From: JBAYHA01 sp041666425
Lineage (GTDB): Bacteria > Patescibacteriota > Patescibacteriia > UBA11705 > JABHMO01
Direction of reading: 5' to 3'
Assembly: GCA_041666425.1 (NCBI GenBank)
Contig: JBAYHA010000010.1
Location: 1-22,859 of the forward strand
Length of the DNA stretch: 22,859 nt
A model generated the notes under the pieces. That model did no database searches, was not told the DNA's origin, and saw only the letters and a program-made list of their open reading frames with translations. The position numbers and the translations under genes were made by a program. Shown here in pieces: positions 6,891 through 14,590 of the stretch (position 1 is its first letter; every line of letters starts with the position of its first letter).

Positions 6891-7565
6891 ATGGGAAAGA
6901 AAATAAATCCAAAAATTTTTCGCTTAAAGCAAACAAGGACTTGGGACTCCACTTGGTTCAAGCAAAAAGATTATGCAATAACCTTGCGCCAAGATATAGA
7001 GATCAAAGAATTTTTAAAGAAAAAATTGCTTAATGCTTTTGTTTCCGCGGTTAATGTGGAGAGAACTGCCAAAGATTTGAATGTGATAATTTTTAGCGCT
7101 CGCCCTGGGGTGATTATTGGTCGAAGTGGTTCAGGTATTGATGATTTAAAAAAAGAATTAATCAAAAAAATAATAAAAGAAAAAAACGCCAAGTTGAACA
7201 TCAATATTAAGGAAATAACTAGTCCTAATTTGGATGCCACCATTGTTGGAAGTGGTATAAAATTCGACATTGAAAAAAGAATTCCTTTCCGTCGTGCAAT
7301 GAAACAAGCTATGCAAAAAGTGGAAAAAGCCGGAGCCAAAGGGGTCAAGGTTGAAATAAGTGGACGTTTGAATGGCGCAGAAATTGCTCGAACCGAAAAA
7401 TTGCTTTGGGGCAAAGTGCCTTTGCACACAATCAGGGCTGATATTGATTATGCGATGATCAACGCGTATACTTTATACGGTGTGATTGGGATCAAGGTCT
7501 GGATTTATCGTGGGGATATTTTTAAGAAAAAAAATTCAGTCAAGGTAGAAAGCAAACAAGCTTAA
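6891..7565 (+). CDS. rpsC: 30S ribosomal protein S3
   Basis: S3 is a 30S head protein at the mRNA entry channel with helicase-related function. The 224-aa product starts MGKKINPKIFRLK, has a KH type-2 domain with RPGVIIGRSGSGIDDLKKEL (GxxG loop) and the C-terminal domain with GAKGVKVEISGRLNGAEIAR, LHTIRADIDYAM and YGVIGIKVWIYRGDIF. The frame is intact and close to standard length. It starts 11 bases after rplV. Confidence 0.97.
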   Translation: MGKKINPKIFRLKQTRTWDSTWFKQKDYAITLRQDIEIKEFLKKKLLNAFVSAVNVERTAKDLNVIIFSARPGVIIGRSGSGIDDLKKELIKKIIKEKNAKLNINIKEITSPNLDATIVGSGIKFDIEKRIPFRRAMKQAMQKVEKAGAKGVKVEISGRLNGAEIARTEKLLWGKVPLHTIRADIDYAMINAYTLYGVIGIKVWIYRGDIFKKKNSVKVESKQA

Positions 7566-7596
7566 ATATATTTTAAATAATTATCGGTAATGATAT

Positions 7597-8013
7597 ATGT
7601 TAATTCCGAAAAAAGTAAAACATCGCAAATGGCAAAAGGGTCGAGGTCGCAACAAAGGGTTGGTGGCGACAAGAATGACGGATTTGGCTTTTGGTCAATT
7701 TGGTCTAAAAGCACAAACAGCTTCTTGGGTTACTTCCAAGCAAATTGAAGCTGCTCGTCGCGCCATCAGTCGTTTTATCAAACGTGGTGGCAAGATTTGG
7801 ATTAGAATTTTTCCTGACAAGCCGGTTACGGCCAAGGGTTCTCAGTCAACCATGGGTACTGGCAAGGGGGCTCCGGATCATTATGTCGCTGTGGTTAGAC
7901 CAGGAACGGTTGTTTTTGAAATTGCGGGTGTTACCGAAGAACAGGCTAGAGAAGCGATGCGTTTGGCCGGTCACAAATTGCCGATTACGACTAAATTTAT
8001 ATTCAAGAAATAA
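7597..8013 (+). CDS. rplP: 50S ribosomal protein L16
   Basis: L16 helps position the A-site tRNA and organises the 50S. The 138-aa product has MLIPKKVKHRKWQKGRGRNK at the start, FGQFGLKAQTASWVTSKQIE, RIFPDKPVTAK and the C-terminal EEQAREAMRLAGHKLPI followed by TKFIFKK. Length and motifs are standard. It sits 31 bases after rpsC and 3 bases before rpmC. Confidence 0.97.
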   Translation: MLIPKKVKHRKWQKGRGRNKGLVATRMTDLAFGQFGLKAQTASWVTSKQIEAARRAISRFIKRGGKIWIRIFPDKPVTAKGSQSTMGTGKGAPDHYVAVVRPGTVVFEIAGVTEEQAREAMRLAGHKLPITTKFIFKK

Positions 8014-8016
8014 TAT

Positions 8017-8202
8017 ATGAAAATTAAGGAATTGCGAGACAAATCAAAAGAAGATTTGCAAAAGGTAAAAGACGAACTTTGTGTCAAGAGACATGAGCTG
8101 GAATTCAAATTGGCCAGCAAACAACACAAAAATGTTCGCGAAATGCGCACATTAAAGAAGACCGTGGCCAGAGTTTTAACATTATTAAACGTCAATAAAT
8201 AG
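8017..8202 (+). CDS. rpmC: 50S ribosomal protein L29
   Basis: L29 is a small helical hairpin protein near the tunnel exit, next to L23. The 61-aa product has the typical pattern MKIKELRDKSKEDLQKVKDE, then ELEFKLASKQHKN and REMRTLKKTVARVLTLL. It begins three bases after the rplP stop (taaTATATG), the tightest junction of the cluster, so translation may be coupled. It is the only gene in the window ending with TAG. Confidence 0.95.
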   Translation: MKIKELRDKSKEDLQKVKDELCVKRHELEFKLASKQHKNVREMRTLKKTVARVLTLLNVNK

Positions 8203-8210
8203 AGAAGAAT

Positions 8211-8471
8211 ATGACCAAGGATACCAAAAAAGTCGAACAAGTAAGACAATATTCAGGCATTGTTACCAGCACAAAAATGGACAAAACGGCTGTAGTTTGT
8301 ATTACTCGTTTGATTATGCACCCGACTTACAAAAAACAATTCAAATCATCTCAAAAATTCAAAATTCATGATCCCAAAAATGAATGTAAGGTTGGTGACA
8401 AGGTGGTTTTTGTTGAATGTCGTCCTTTGAGCAAAGACAAGAAATGGCGCTTGGTAAAAATTGAAAAATAA
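8211..8471 (+). CDS. rpsQ: 30S ribosomal protein S17
   Basis: S17 is a primary 16S rRNA-binding protein with an OB fold. The 86-aa product shows GIVTSTKMDKTAVVCITRLI, then HPTYKKQFKSSQKFKIHDP, the loop NECKVGDKVVFVECRPLSKD and the end KWRLVKIEK, all standard for bacterial S17. A weak GAGAAG lies just before ATG 8211. Eight bases separate it from rpmC. Confidence 0.97.
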   Translation: MTKDTKKVEQVRQYSGIVTSTKMDKTAVVCITRLIMHPTYKKQFKSSQKFKIHDPKNECKVGDKVVFVECRPLSKDKKWRLVKIEK

Positions 8472-8498
8472 GCTATCACGCAAATATAATTTGATTAT

Positions 8499-8870
8499 AT
8501 GATACAACACAGATCCATATTACAATCAGCCGATAATACCGGCGCTCGCAGAATTCAGTGTTTTAGAGTTTTGGGAGGTTACAAAAAGAGATACGCACGT
8601 CTTGGTGATGTTGTGGTTGTTAGTATCAAGGAAGCAAAGCCTCATAGCATGGTAAAGAAAGGCGAAGTTGCTTATGGTGTAATTGTTCGCACGGCGAAAG
8701 AAACTCGACGTGAAGATGGTTCGTATATCAGATTTGATGATAATGCCATAGTTTTGATTGACAAAAAATCAAGAGAACCGCGAGGAACCAGAATTTTTGG
8801 ACCGGTGGCCAGAGAATTGCGCAAAAAGGGTTTCAACAAAATAGTTTCTTTGGCTCCAGAAGTCTTATAA
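8499..8870 (+). CDS. rplN: 50S ribosomal protein L14
   Basis: L14 lies at the subunit interface, where it contacts 16S rRNA and the silencing factor RsfS. The 123-aa product has standard length and motifs: SILQSADNTGARRIQCFRVL, GDVVVVSIKEAKP, VKKGEVAYGVIVRT, SYIRFDDNAIVLI and RGTRIFGPVARELR. It follows rpsQ after 27 bases and precedes rplX by 10. Confidence 0.98.
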   Translation: MIQHRSILQSADNTGARRIQCFRVLGGYKKRYARLGDVVVVSIKEAKPHSMVKKGEVAYGVIVRTAKETRREDGSYIRFDDNAIVLIDKKSREPRGTRIFGPVARELRKKGFNKIVSLAPEVL

Positions 8871-8880
8871 TTATAATAAT

Positions 8881-9240
8881 ATGAAGATAAAAAAAGGCGA
8901 CAAAGTACAGATAATCAAAGGCAAAGACAGAATTCGTAAGGACAAAAATGGAGACAAGTCAGGGAAGGGAAATCAAGGTAAGGTTTTGCAAATAGACAAA
9001 ATAACCAATCGTGTGATAGTGGAGGGTTTGAATATGCGATTCAAGCATGTTCGACCAAAAAAAGAAGGAGAAAAAGGTCAAAGAATTGAATTTCCGGCTG
9101 CGATGAATATCGCTAATGTGATGTTAGTTTGCCCAAAGTGTAGCAAGACAACCAGAGTTGGTTTCAAATTATTGAATTCATCTACAAAAGGCGAAAAAAA
9201 AATTCGAATTTGCCGAAAATGCGGAGAGGCAATTGATTAA
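8881..9240 (+). CDS. rplX: 50S ribosomal protein L24 (zinc-ribbon form)
   Basis: L24 starts 50S assembly. The N-terminal KOW motif (MKIKKGDKVQIIKGKDR, then GNQGKVLQIDKITNRVIVEG) is present, with a small insertion RKDKNGDKSGK. The C-terminal part carries two CxxC knuckles, C84-C87 (CPKC) and C111-C114 (CRKC), that should bind zinc; this 'C+' form is known from some bacteria such as Thermus, while others lack the cysteines. At 119 aa it is slightly long. Part of the spc-type gene order rplN-rplX-rplE. Confidence 0.96.
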   Translation: MKIKKGDKVQIIKGKDRIRKDKNGDKSGKGNQGKVLQIDKITNRVIVEGLNMRFKHVRPKKEGEKGQRIEFPAAMNIANVMLVCPKCSKTTRVGFKLLNSSTKGEKKIRICRKCGEAID

Positions 9241-9264
9241 TAACGAGCACCATAATCGATTTAT

Positions 9265-9813
9265 ATGAATAGTTTAAAAAAACATTACAACGAACACGTC
9301 GTCAAAGCATTGATGGAAAAATATGCATACAAGAATGCTTTGGCTGTGCCGACAATTAAAAAGGTCGTGATAAATGTTGGACTTGGTCGCAATTTAAAAG
9401 ACAAAGAATATCTTGATGTTGTCAAAAATACTTTGACCAAAATTACCGGTCAAAAACCGGTGGAAACCATCGCCAAAAAATCAATTTCCAATTTCAAAAT
9501 CAGAGAGGGAATGGTTATTGGTGTCAAAGTAACTTTGAGAGCGAGCAAGATGTGGGATTTTTTGGAAAAGTTGCTCTTTGTAAGTTTGCCTCGTATCAAA
9601 GATTTTCGTGGTTTGGAAATGAAAGGGTTTGACAAGAATGGTAATTTTTCCTTAGGTTTCAAAGAAAGTCTTTGTTTCCCAGAAATTACCGCAGATGAAA
9701 TAGAAAAAACGCATGGTTTGGAAATTTGTTTGTCGACAACCTCAAAAAAAATCGAAGAAGGGAAATCTTTATTAAAGGAGCTTGGTTTTCCGTTTCGTGC
9801 AGATAATAATTAA
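9265..9813 (+). CDS. rplE: 50S ribosomal protein L5
   Basis: L5 binds 5S rRNA and contacts the P-site tRNA. The 182-aa product has LKKHYNEHVVKALMEKYAYK, the strand AVPTIKKVVINVGLGRNLKD, LTKITGQKPVETIAKKSISN, FKIREGMVIGVKVTLRASKM, the loop LPRIKDFRG and the C-terminal FPEITADEIEKTHGLEICLS. Length and motifs are standard. It is 24 bases downstream of rplX. Confidence 0.97.
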   Translation: MNSLKKHYNEHVVKALMEKYAYKNALAVPTIKKVVINVGLGRNLKDKEYLDVVKNTLTKITGQKPVETIAKKSISNFKIREGMVIGVKVTLRASKMWDFLEKLLFVSLPRIKDFRGLEMKGFDKNGNFSLGFKESLCFPEITADEIEKTHGLEICLSTTSKKIEEGKSLLKELGFPFRADNN

Positions 9814-9847
9814 GTAAAGTAAATCAAAAATATTTACAGACAGCCCT

Positions 9848-10033
9848 ATGTCTACACAAGCACAATTCATGAAGTCGCAAAATAAGCCAAAATTTTCCAC
9901 GCGCAAGGTTCGCCGATGTTGGAAATGTGGTCGTGTTCACGGATATATGCGCAAGTTCGGTGTTTGCCGTATTTGTTTCCGTGAATTGGCCGAAAAAGGC
10001 GAAGTTCCTGGAATAACCAGAAGTAGCTGGTAA
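9848..10033 (+). CDS. rpsN: 30S ribosomal protein S14, zinc-binding type Z
   Basis: S14 is a 30S head protein. This 61-aa copy is the short zinc-binding form: C24-W-K-C27 and C40-R-I-C43 form the four-cysteine site, followed by the typical end RELAEKGEVPGITRSSW. The sequence KPKFSTRKVRRCWKCGRVHG is characteristic. The first residues (MSTQAQFMKSQNK) differ from the usual MAKKS beginning, and a second ATG at codon 8 is possible; I keep the first. Some databases call the type Z gene rpsZ. Confidence 0.95.
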   Translation: MSTQAQFMKSQNKPKFSTRKVRRCWKCGRVHGYMRKFGVCRICFRELAEKGEVPGITRSSW

Positions 10034-10074
10034 TTAAATCCAAAAATAATTTTGACGAAAAATATTATAAATCT

Positions 10075-10470
10075 ATGACAATGACAGATCCAATAGCTGA
10101 CATGCTAACAAGAGTTCGGAATGCCATAATGGCCAAAAAATCAGAAGTTTTGGTTCCATATTCCAAGCTCAAATTAGCTTTGGCCAAAATTTTGGAAAAG
10201 GAAGGCTATTTTGCCAAAGTGGAAGTCGTTGAAGACCAAGCTAAACAAATCAAAATTGACTTGAAGTATTTGAATAACAAAATTCCAGCGATCAAGTCAA
10301 TCAAAAAAATTAGCAAAGTTGGACAACGTATTTATGTTGGCAGCGTTGAAATCCCAAGAGTCTTGAATGATTTTGGCGTGGCTATTCTATCAACTTCCAA
10401 GGGTGTTATGACGGGCAGAGAAGCCAAAAAATTGGGAGTTGGAGGTGAGCTAATTTGTGAAGTTTATTAA
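10075..10470 (+). CDS. rpsH: 30S ribosomal protein S8
   Basis: S8 is a central 16S rRNA-binding protein and the translational repressor of the spc operon in E. coli. The 131-aa product has MTMTDPIADMLTRVRNAIMA, then VLVPYSKLKLALAKILEKEG, an SKVGQRIY-like segment, VLNDFGVAILSTSKGVMTGR and the closing GVGGELICEVY. Two ATGs (10075 and 10081) are possible; both give accepted S8 beginnings. Length is standard. Confidence 0.97.
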   Translation: MTMTDPIADMLTRVRNAIMAKKSEVLVPYSKLKLALAKILEKEGYFAKVEVVEDQAKQIKIDLKYLNNKIPAIKSIKKISKVGQRIYVGSVEIPRVLNDFGVAILSTSKGVMTGREAKKLGVGGELICEVY

Positions 10471-10501
10471 TTTTAATTCAATAGTCTTATAGTTTTAGCA
10501 T

Positions 10502-11056
10502 ATGTCAAGAATAGGAAAAATGCCCATCAAAATATTAGCCGGCGTTGAGGCAAAAATGCAGGATAATGTTTTGATTATAAAAGGCCAAAAAGGAGAGATC
10601 AAGTGCCAGCTCCATCCGGATGTCCAGCTTGACATTGATGTCGGAGTGGCCGAAATCAGGGTGACTGTCAAAGAACCGGATAACAAAAAAGACCGCGCAC
10701 TTTGGGGGTTATTTCGAAGTATCGTCGCCAATATGGTTACTGGAGTAACGACAGGATTCGAAAAAAAACTTGAAATCAATGGTATTGGTTACAAAGCCGT
10801 TATTTCTGGACAAAAACTTACTTTGAATGTTGGTTATTCCCATCCGGTTGAATTTATTTTGCCGACAGGAATAACCGGTAAAGTTGACGCCAACGTGATA
10901 ACTCTGAATGGTATTGACAAACAGTTACTCGGTGAGGTCGCCGCAAATATCAGAAAAGTCAGAAAGCCTGAGCCTTATTTGGGCAAAGGAATTAAATATC
11001 TTGATGAAGTTTTGCGCCACAAGGTTGGTAAGAGCGGAGCCAAAACATCTTCTTAA
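10502..11056 (+). CDS. rplF: 50S ribosomal protein L6
   Basis: L6 lies near the factor-binding site of the 50S. The 184-aa product has the start MSRIGKMPIKILAGVEAKMQ, the domain boundary segment ALWGLFRSIVANMVTGVTTG, FEKKLEINGIGYKAVISGQK and the C-terminal signature RKPEPYLGKGIKYLDEVLRH, followed by KVGKSGAKTSS. Length is standard. It starts 31 bases after rpsH. Confidence 0.97.
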   Translation: MSRIGKMPIKILAGVEAKMQDNVLIIKGQKGEIKCQLHPDVQLDIDVGVAEIRVTVKEPDNKKDRALWGLFRSIVANMVTGVTTGFEKKLEINGIGYKAVISGQKLTLNVGYSHPVEFILPTGITGKVDANVITLNGIDKQLLGEVAANIRKVRKPEPYLGKGIKYLDEVLRHKVGKSGAKTSS

Positions 11057-11065
11057 CGCAATTTT

Positions 11066-11425
11066 ATGAGAAAAGAACAACAAAAGAAAATAGTAAATAA
11101 ACAGCAACGACAAAATCGTGTTCGGGTTAGTTTAAAAACCAACAGCGGATTGCCAAGACTTTGTGTTTTTCGTAGTTTGAAACATTTTTATTTGCAAATT
11201 ATTGATGATGTTTCTCGAAAAACGCTTTGTTCTGCATCTGATAAGGAAGTTGTTGATAAGAAACAAAAACCTTTGGTTATTGCTGGTTTGGTGGGTCAAA
11301 TTTTGGGTAAAAAAGCAATAGAAAAAGGTGTCGAAAAAGTTGTTTTTGATCGCGGTTCTTACCAATATCATGGTCGAGTAAAAGCTGCCGCTGACGGCGC
11401 CAGAGAAGCGGGATTAAAATTTTAA
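11066..11425 (+). CDS. rplR: 50S ribosomal protein L18
   Basis: L18 binds 5S rRNA. The 119-aa product has RVRVSLKTNSGLPRLCVFRS, the strand KHFYLQIIDDVSRKTLCSAS, GQILGKKAIEKGVEKVVFDR and the end GRVKAAADGAREAGLKF, all typical. The junction with rplF is nine bases. No SD. Confidence 0.97.
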   Translation: MRKEQQKKIVNKQQRQNRVRVSLKTNSGLPRLCVFRSLKHFYLQIIDDVSRKTLCSASDKEVVDKKQKPLVIAGLVGQILGKKAIEKGVEKVVFDRGSYQYHGRVKAAADGAREAGLKF

Positions 11426-11444
11426 ATAAGAAATATTTGATTAT

Positions 11445-12086
11445 ATGGGACAAAATGAAGGGAAAAAAGGGAAAAGAGGATTTGCTAAGCCAGAATCTGA
11501 GTTTGAACAAAAGATTTTGGATTTGGCCAGAGTGACCAGAGTTATGGCCGGTGGCAAAAGAATGCGTTTTCGCGCTTGTGTTGCCATTGGTGACAAGAAG
11601 GGTCGTTTTGGTGTTGGCTTGGCCAAGGGCGCTGATGTTACTTTTGCCGTCAACAAAGCTGTTAACAAAGCAAAAAAGAATTTGCGGGTAATTCCTATTG
11701 TTAATGAAACAATTCCTATGCCGGTTCATTTGAAATACAAATCTGCGCAAATTTTATTAAAACCAGCGCCAAGAGGTACTGGAATTAAGGCTGGTGGCGC
11801 AATGCGTGTTTTGTTGGAATTGGCCGGAGTTCCGAATGTCGTTGGAAAATCTTTGGGTACTGGTAATAAAATTACGGTTGTTGGCGCTTTTTATAAAGCG
11901 GTTGATTTTATTTCCGCTCCTTTTACCAAGCAACGAAAATTTGTTACAAGAACGGAAAAAAAGATTTTACCAAAAATTGAAACTCTTGTAGCCAAGGAAG
12001 AAGTGGTTGAAAAAGAAGTCAAAGAAGAAAAGCCAAAAGTCAAAAAAATAGCTGTCAAAAAGGAAAAAAAAGCTGATAACCAATAA
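11445..12086 (+). CDS. rpsE: 30S ribosomal protein S5 with lysine-rich tail
   Basis: S5 contributes to decoding accuracy and the mRNA entry site. The core has ILDLARVTRVMAGGKRMRFR, CVAIGDKKGRFGVGLAKGAD, PRGTGIKAGGAMRVLLELAG and NVVGKSLGTGN. It ends with an extra ~45-residue K/E/V-rich tail (KEEVVEKEVKEEKPKVKKIA and onward), so the total is 213 aa rather than about 165. It is followed after only five bases by rplO: the usual rpmD (L30) is missing. Confidence 0.96.
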   Translation: MGQNEGKKGKRGFAKPESEFEQKILDLARVTRVMAGGKRMRFRACVAIGDKKGRFGVGLAKGADVTFAVNKAVNKAKKNLRVIPIVNETIPMPVHLKYKSAQILLKPAPRGTGIKAGGAMRVLLELAGVPNVVGKSLGTGNKITVVGAFYKAVDFISAPFTKQRKFVTRTEKKILPKIETLVAKEEVVEKEVKEEKPKVKKIAVKKEKKADNQ

Positions 12087-12091
12087 ATTAT

Positions 12092-12532
12092 ATGGCAATA
12101 ACTCTCAATAATTTAGAAAACAGAAAAATTATCAAAAAACGAGTTGGTCGTGGTAATGGTTCTGGTCATGGTACTTATAGTGGCAGAGGTCAAAAAGGAC
12201 AAAAAGCGCGTTCCGGTGGACGAGGCGGTTTGAAATTAAAAGGTTTTCGTCGAACTCTTTTGTCAATCCCAAAATTCAAGGGAATGAAAAATCGTTTTCC
12301 AAAAGCGCAAGTCGTGCTTTTGAGCTCTCTCGAAAAACATTTTGAAAATGATGAAAAAGTCAGTCCAACGGTTTTGTTTGAAAAAAAGTTGATCAATGTC
12401 AAAACTTTGCCGATTAAAATTTTGACCAGAAACAGTGAAAGCAAATTGACAAAAAGGCTAGAAATTTCCGGTTGTTTGGTTTCTGTTTCTGCCAAGAAGG
12501 TCATTGAGTCAGTTGGTGGAAAAATTTCCTAA
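12092..12532 (+). CDS. rplO: 50S ribosomal protein L15
   Basis: L15 is a late-assembly 50S protein. The 146-aa product has the glycine-rich rRNA-binding N-terminus (KRVGRGNGSGHGTYSGRGQK), the GGRGGLKLKGFRRTLLSIPK segment and the C-terminal alpha/beta part with LTKRLEISGCLVSVSAKKVI. It starts five bases after rpsE, where rpmD would normally stand, and is followed 39 bases later by secY. Confidence 0.96.
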   Translation: MAITLNNLENRKIIKKRVGRGNGSGHGTYSGRGQKGQKARSGGRGGLKLKGFRRTLLSIPKFKGMKNRFPKAQVVLLSSLEKHFENDEKVSPTVLFEKKLINVKTLPIKILTRNSESKLTKRLEISGCLVSVSAKKVIESVGGKIS

Positions 12533-12571
12533 ATGCGATTTTCTTAAATAAAAAAATAAAAATCCTAAAAT

Positions 12572-13843
12572 ATGTGGGAAAAACTTTTACAAATTTGGCG
12601 GATCAAAGATTTACGAAACAAAGTATTTTTTGTGTTGGCCATGTTAATGGTTTTTCGCATTGCCGCTCATATTCCGATTCCCGGTGTGAATGTGGCCAAT
12701 TTGAAGCAATTTTTTGAAAGTAATCAGTTGTTTGGACTATTGAATTTATTTTCCGGCGGAGGAATGCAAAATTTTTCTATTGTCATGATGGGGGTGGCTC
12801 CGTATATTACTTCATCGATCATTTTTCAACTTTTGGGAATGATTATACCAAAATTGGAGGAAATGATGAAAGAAGAAGCTGGACGCACCAAAATAAATTT
12901 TTACACAAGAATAGCTACAGTCCCATTGGCATTACTACAAGCTTATGGCATGATTACTTTGTTGCGCCGTTCTTCTGGTGAAATTATTGGAGATTTGTCG
13001 TTTCTTAATTTGTCGGCCATGCTTTTGACAATAACGGCGGGAACTGTTTTTTTGATGTGGTTGGGGGAACTTATTACTGAAAAGAAAATCGGTAATGGAA
13101 TTTCTATGTTGATTTTTGCTGGGATTGTGGCCAGAATTCCATCTGCATTGCAAGAATTGGCAGTTAATTTTAGTCGAGAGCAGGTTATTACAATGGGGGT
13201 TTTTGCGGGGATTGCGATTTTGACTATTGTTGGTGTGGTAGTAATTACCGAAGGTCAAAGGAATATTCCGGTTTCTTATGCCAAAAGGGTGCGAGGAACC
13301 AAAATGTATGGTGGAGGAACAACGCATTTGCCGATTCGTGTTAACACGGCGGGAGTTATTCCGATCATTTTTGCAATTTCAATTATTTTATTCCCTCCGA
13401 TGATTGCGCAATTTTTTGTTAGAGCTTCAACCCCGTGGATTAGTTCCGGAGCGCAACATGTCATTAATTTTTTCCAAAATCAATCCGTTTACGCAATTTT
13501 ATATTTTGTTTTGGTTTTTGCGTTCACTTATTTTTATACAGCCGTTATTTTTCATCCTCGACAAATTGCGGAAAATTTGCAAAAACATGGGGGTTTTATT
13601 CCCGGAATTAGACCGGGAGCCAATACTGCTGAATATTTGCAATATACCATTTCAAAAATTACTTTGACGGGAGCTTTGTTCTTGGCGGTGATTGCGGTTT
13701 TGCCATTATTGTTGCAGAACTCTTCTGGTATGAGTGCTATGGTTATCGGTGGGACCAGTATTTTGATTGTGGTGAGCGTGGTGATTGATATGATGAAGCA
13801 AATCAATTCACAAATAACCATGCGCGATTACGAGGTCTTTTAA
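12572..13843 (+). CDS. secY: Protein translocase subunit SecY
   Basis: SecY is the pore of the Sec translocon in the cytoplasmic membrane. The 423-aa product has normal length and ten predicted membrane segments. Motifs are typical: FRIAAHIPIPGVNVANL after TM1, the plug region LFGLLNLFSGGGMQNFSI, MMGVAPYITSSIIFQLL, EKKIGNGISMLIFAGIV, ITEGQRNIPVSYAKR in the cytosolic loop before TM6, and GFIPGIRPGANTAEYL in the C-terminal half. It ends the ribosomal-protein transcription unit, since a terminator follows 17 bases after the stop. Confidence 0.98.
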   Translation: MWEKLLQIWRIKDLRNKVFFVLAMLMVFRIAAHIPIPGVNVANLKQFFESNQLFGLLNLFSGGGMQNFSIVMMGVAPYITSSIIFQLLGMIIPKLEEMMKEEAGRTKINFYTRIATVPLALLQAYGMITLLRRSSGEIIGDLSFLNLSAMLLTITAGTVFLMWLGELITEKKIGNGISMLIFAGIVARIPSALQELAVNFSREQVITMGVFAGIAILTIVGVVVITEGQRNIPVSYAKRVRGTKMYGGGTTHLPIRVNTAGVIPIIFAISIILFPPMIAQFFVRASTPWISSGAQHVINFFQNQSVYAILYFVLVFAFTYFYTAVIFHPRQIAENLQKHGGFIPGIRPGANTAEYLQYTISKITLTGALFLAVIAVLPLLLQNSSGMSAMVIGGTSILIVVSVVIDMMKQINSQITMRDYEVF

Positions 13844-13860
13844 AAAAAGATTCAGATATT

Positions 13861-13888
13861 AAAAAACTGGCTTTTTGCCGGTTTTTTT
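13861..13888 (+). terminator. Rho-independent terminator after secY
   Basis: ACTGGC (13866-13871) pairs with GCCGGT (13877-13882) around a T5 loop, flanked by an A6 run before and a T7 run after the stem (13882-13888). This ends the S10-spc-secY transcript and separates it from adk. Confidence 0.85.
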
Positions 13889-13896
13889 GTTATAAT
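13888..13896 (+). promoter_or_regulatory. Extended -10 promoter of adk
   Basis: TGT-TATAAT (13888-13896) is a perfect -10 with the extended TGn motif, placed directly in the T-run of the secY terminator. No good -35 box lies at the right distance. The transcript would start about 20 bases before the adk ATG. Confidence 0.55.
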
Positions 13897-13921
13897 TTCT
13901 TGGTAATAAAATAATTTAAAT

Positions 13922-14590
13922 ATGAAAAACTTTTATATTTTAGTTGGTCCTCCTGGTTCTGGCAAAGGAACGCAAGCCCAGAAGATTAGCAAAAAATACA
14001 ATTTGACAATATTATCTCCCGGTGCATTGTTGCGGGATCAAATTAAGTCTCGGACGAAAATTGGTAAACTTGCAGAGCCGTTTGTTTTGGCCGGAGAACT
14101 GGTGCCCAATGAAATTTTTTTACCAAAGCTTTTGCAGATATTAAAGCAATCAAGAAAAAGTCTTCTTTTGGATGGTTTTCCGAGGACAATTGAGCAATAC
14201 AAAATATTGAGTGATTTTGAAAAAGAAAATGAGAAATGCAAACTTTTTGTTTTTGAAATTGATGTCTCGACCAGAAAATTACAAGAGCGCGTGGGTGGCC
14301 GTTGGCATTGTCATTGCGGAGAAATTTTTCATACCAAATATCGACCGTCAAAAAGGGCTGGCATTTGTGATATTTGTCAACAGAAATTATTTCGACGGAG
14401 TGATGAAAAGCCTGATATTTTGCGTAATAGATTATTAATTTATCGCAAAAAAACCAGTAGAATAATCAGACTGTTCGAAGGGGAGCACTCTGACGGATAT
14501 TTTTTGGTAAATGGGGATAAAAATATAGATGATGTGAACAAACAGTTCGCAAAAATTTTTAAAAAAATTCATGGCCTTGATAAAAGATAA
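13922..14590 (+). CDS. adk: Adenylate kinase, long form with metal-binding lid
   Basis: Adenylate kinase interconverts ATP + AMP and 2 ADP in the cytosol. The 222-aa product has the P-loop GPPGSGKGT (residues 9-17), the AMP-binding LSPGALLRDQI and LLLDGFPRT, and an extended LID (128-160) of the zinc type. The LID cysteine pattern is unusual: where the family has Cys-x2-Cys, here the sequence is W-H129-C130-H131-C132-G, and the second pair is C149-D-I-C152. The ligands may be H129/C132/C149/C152 or include C130. The catalytic arginines of the R-R-x-D motif (FRRSDEKPDILRNRL) are present. Its last 20 bases overlap map. Start ATG 13922 has no SD. Confidence 0.95.
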   Translation: MKNFYILVGPPGSGKGTQAQKISKKYNLTILSPGALLRDQIKSRTKIGKLAEPFVLAGELVPNEIFLPKLLQILKQSRKSLLLDGFPRTIEQYKILSDFEKENEKCKLFVFEIDVSTRKLQERVGGRWHCHCGEIFHTKYRPSKRAGICDICQQKLFRRSDEKPDILRNRLLIYRKKTSRIIRLFEGEHSDGYFLVNGDKNIDDVNKQFAKIFKKIHGLDKR

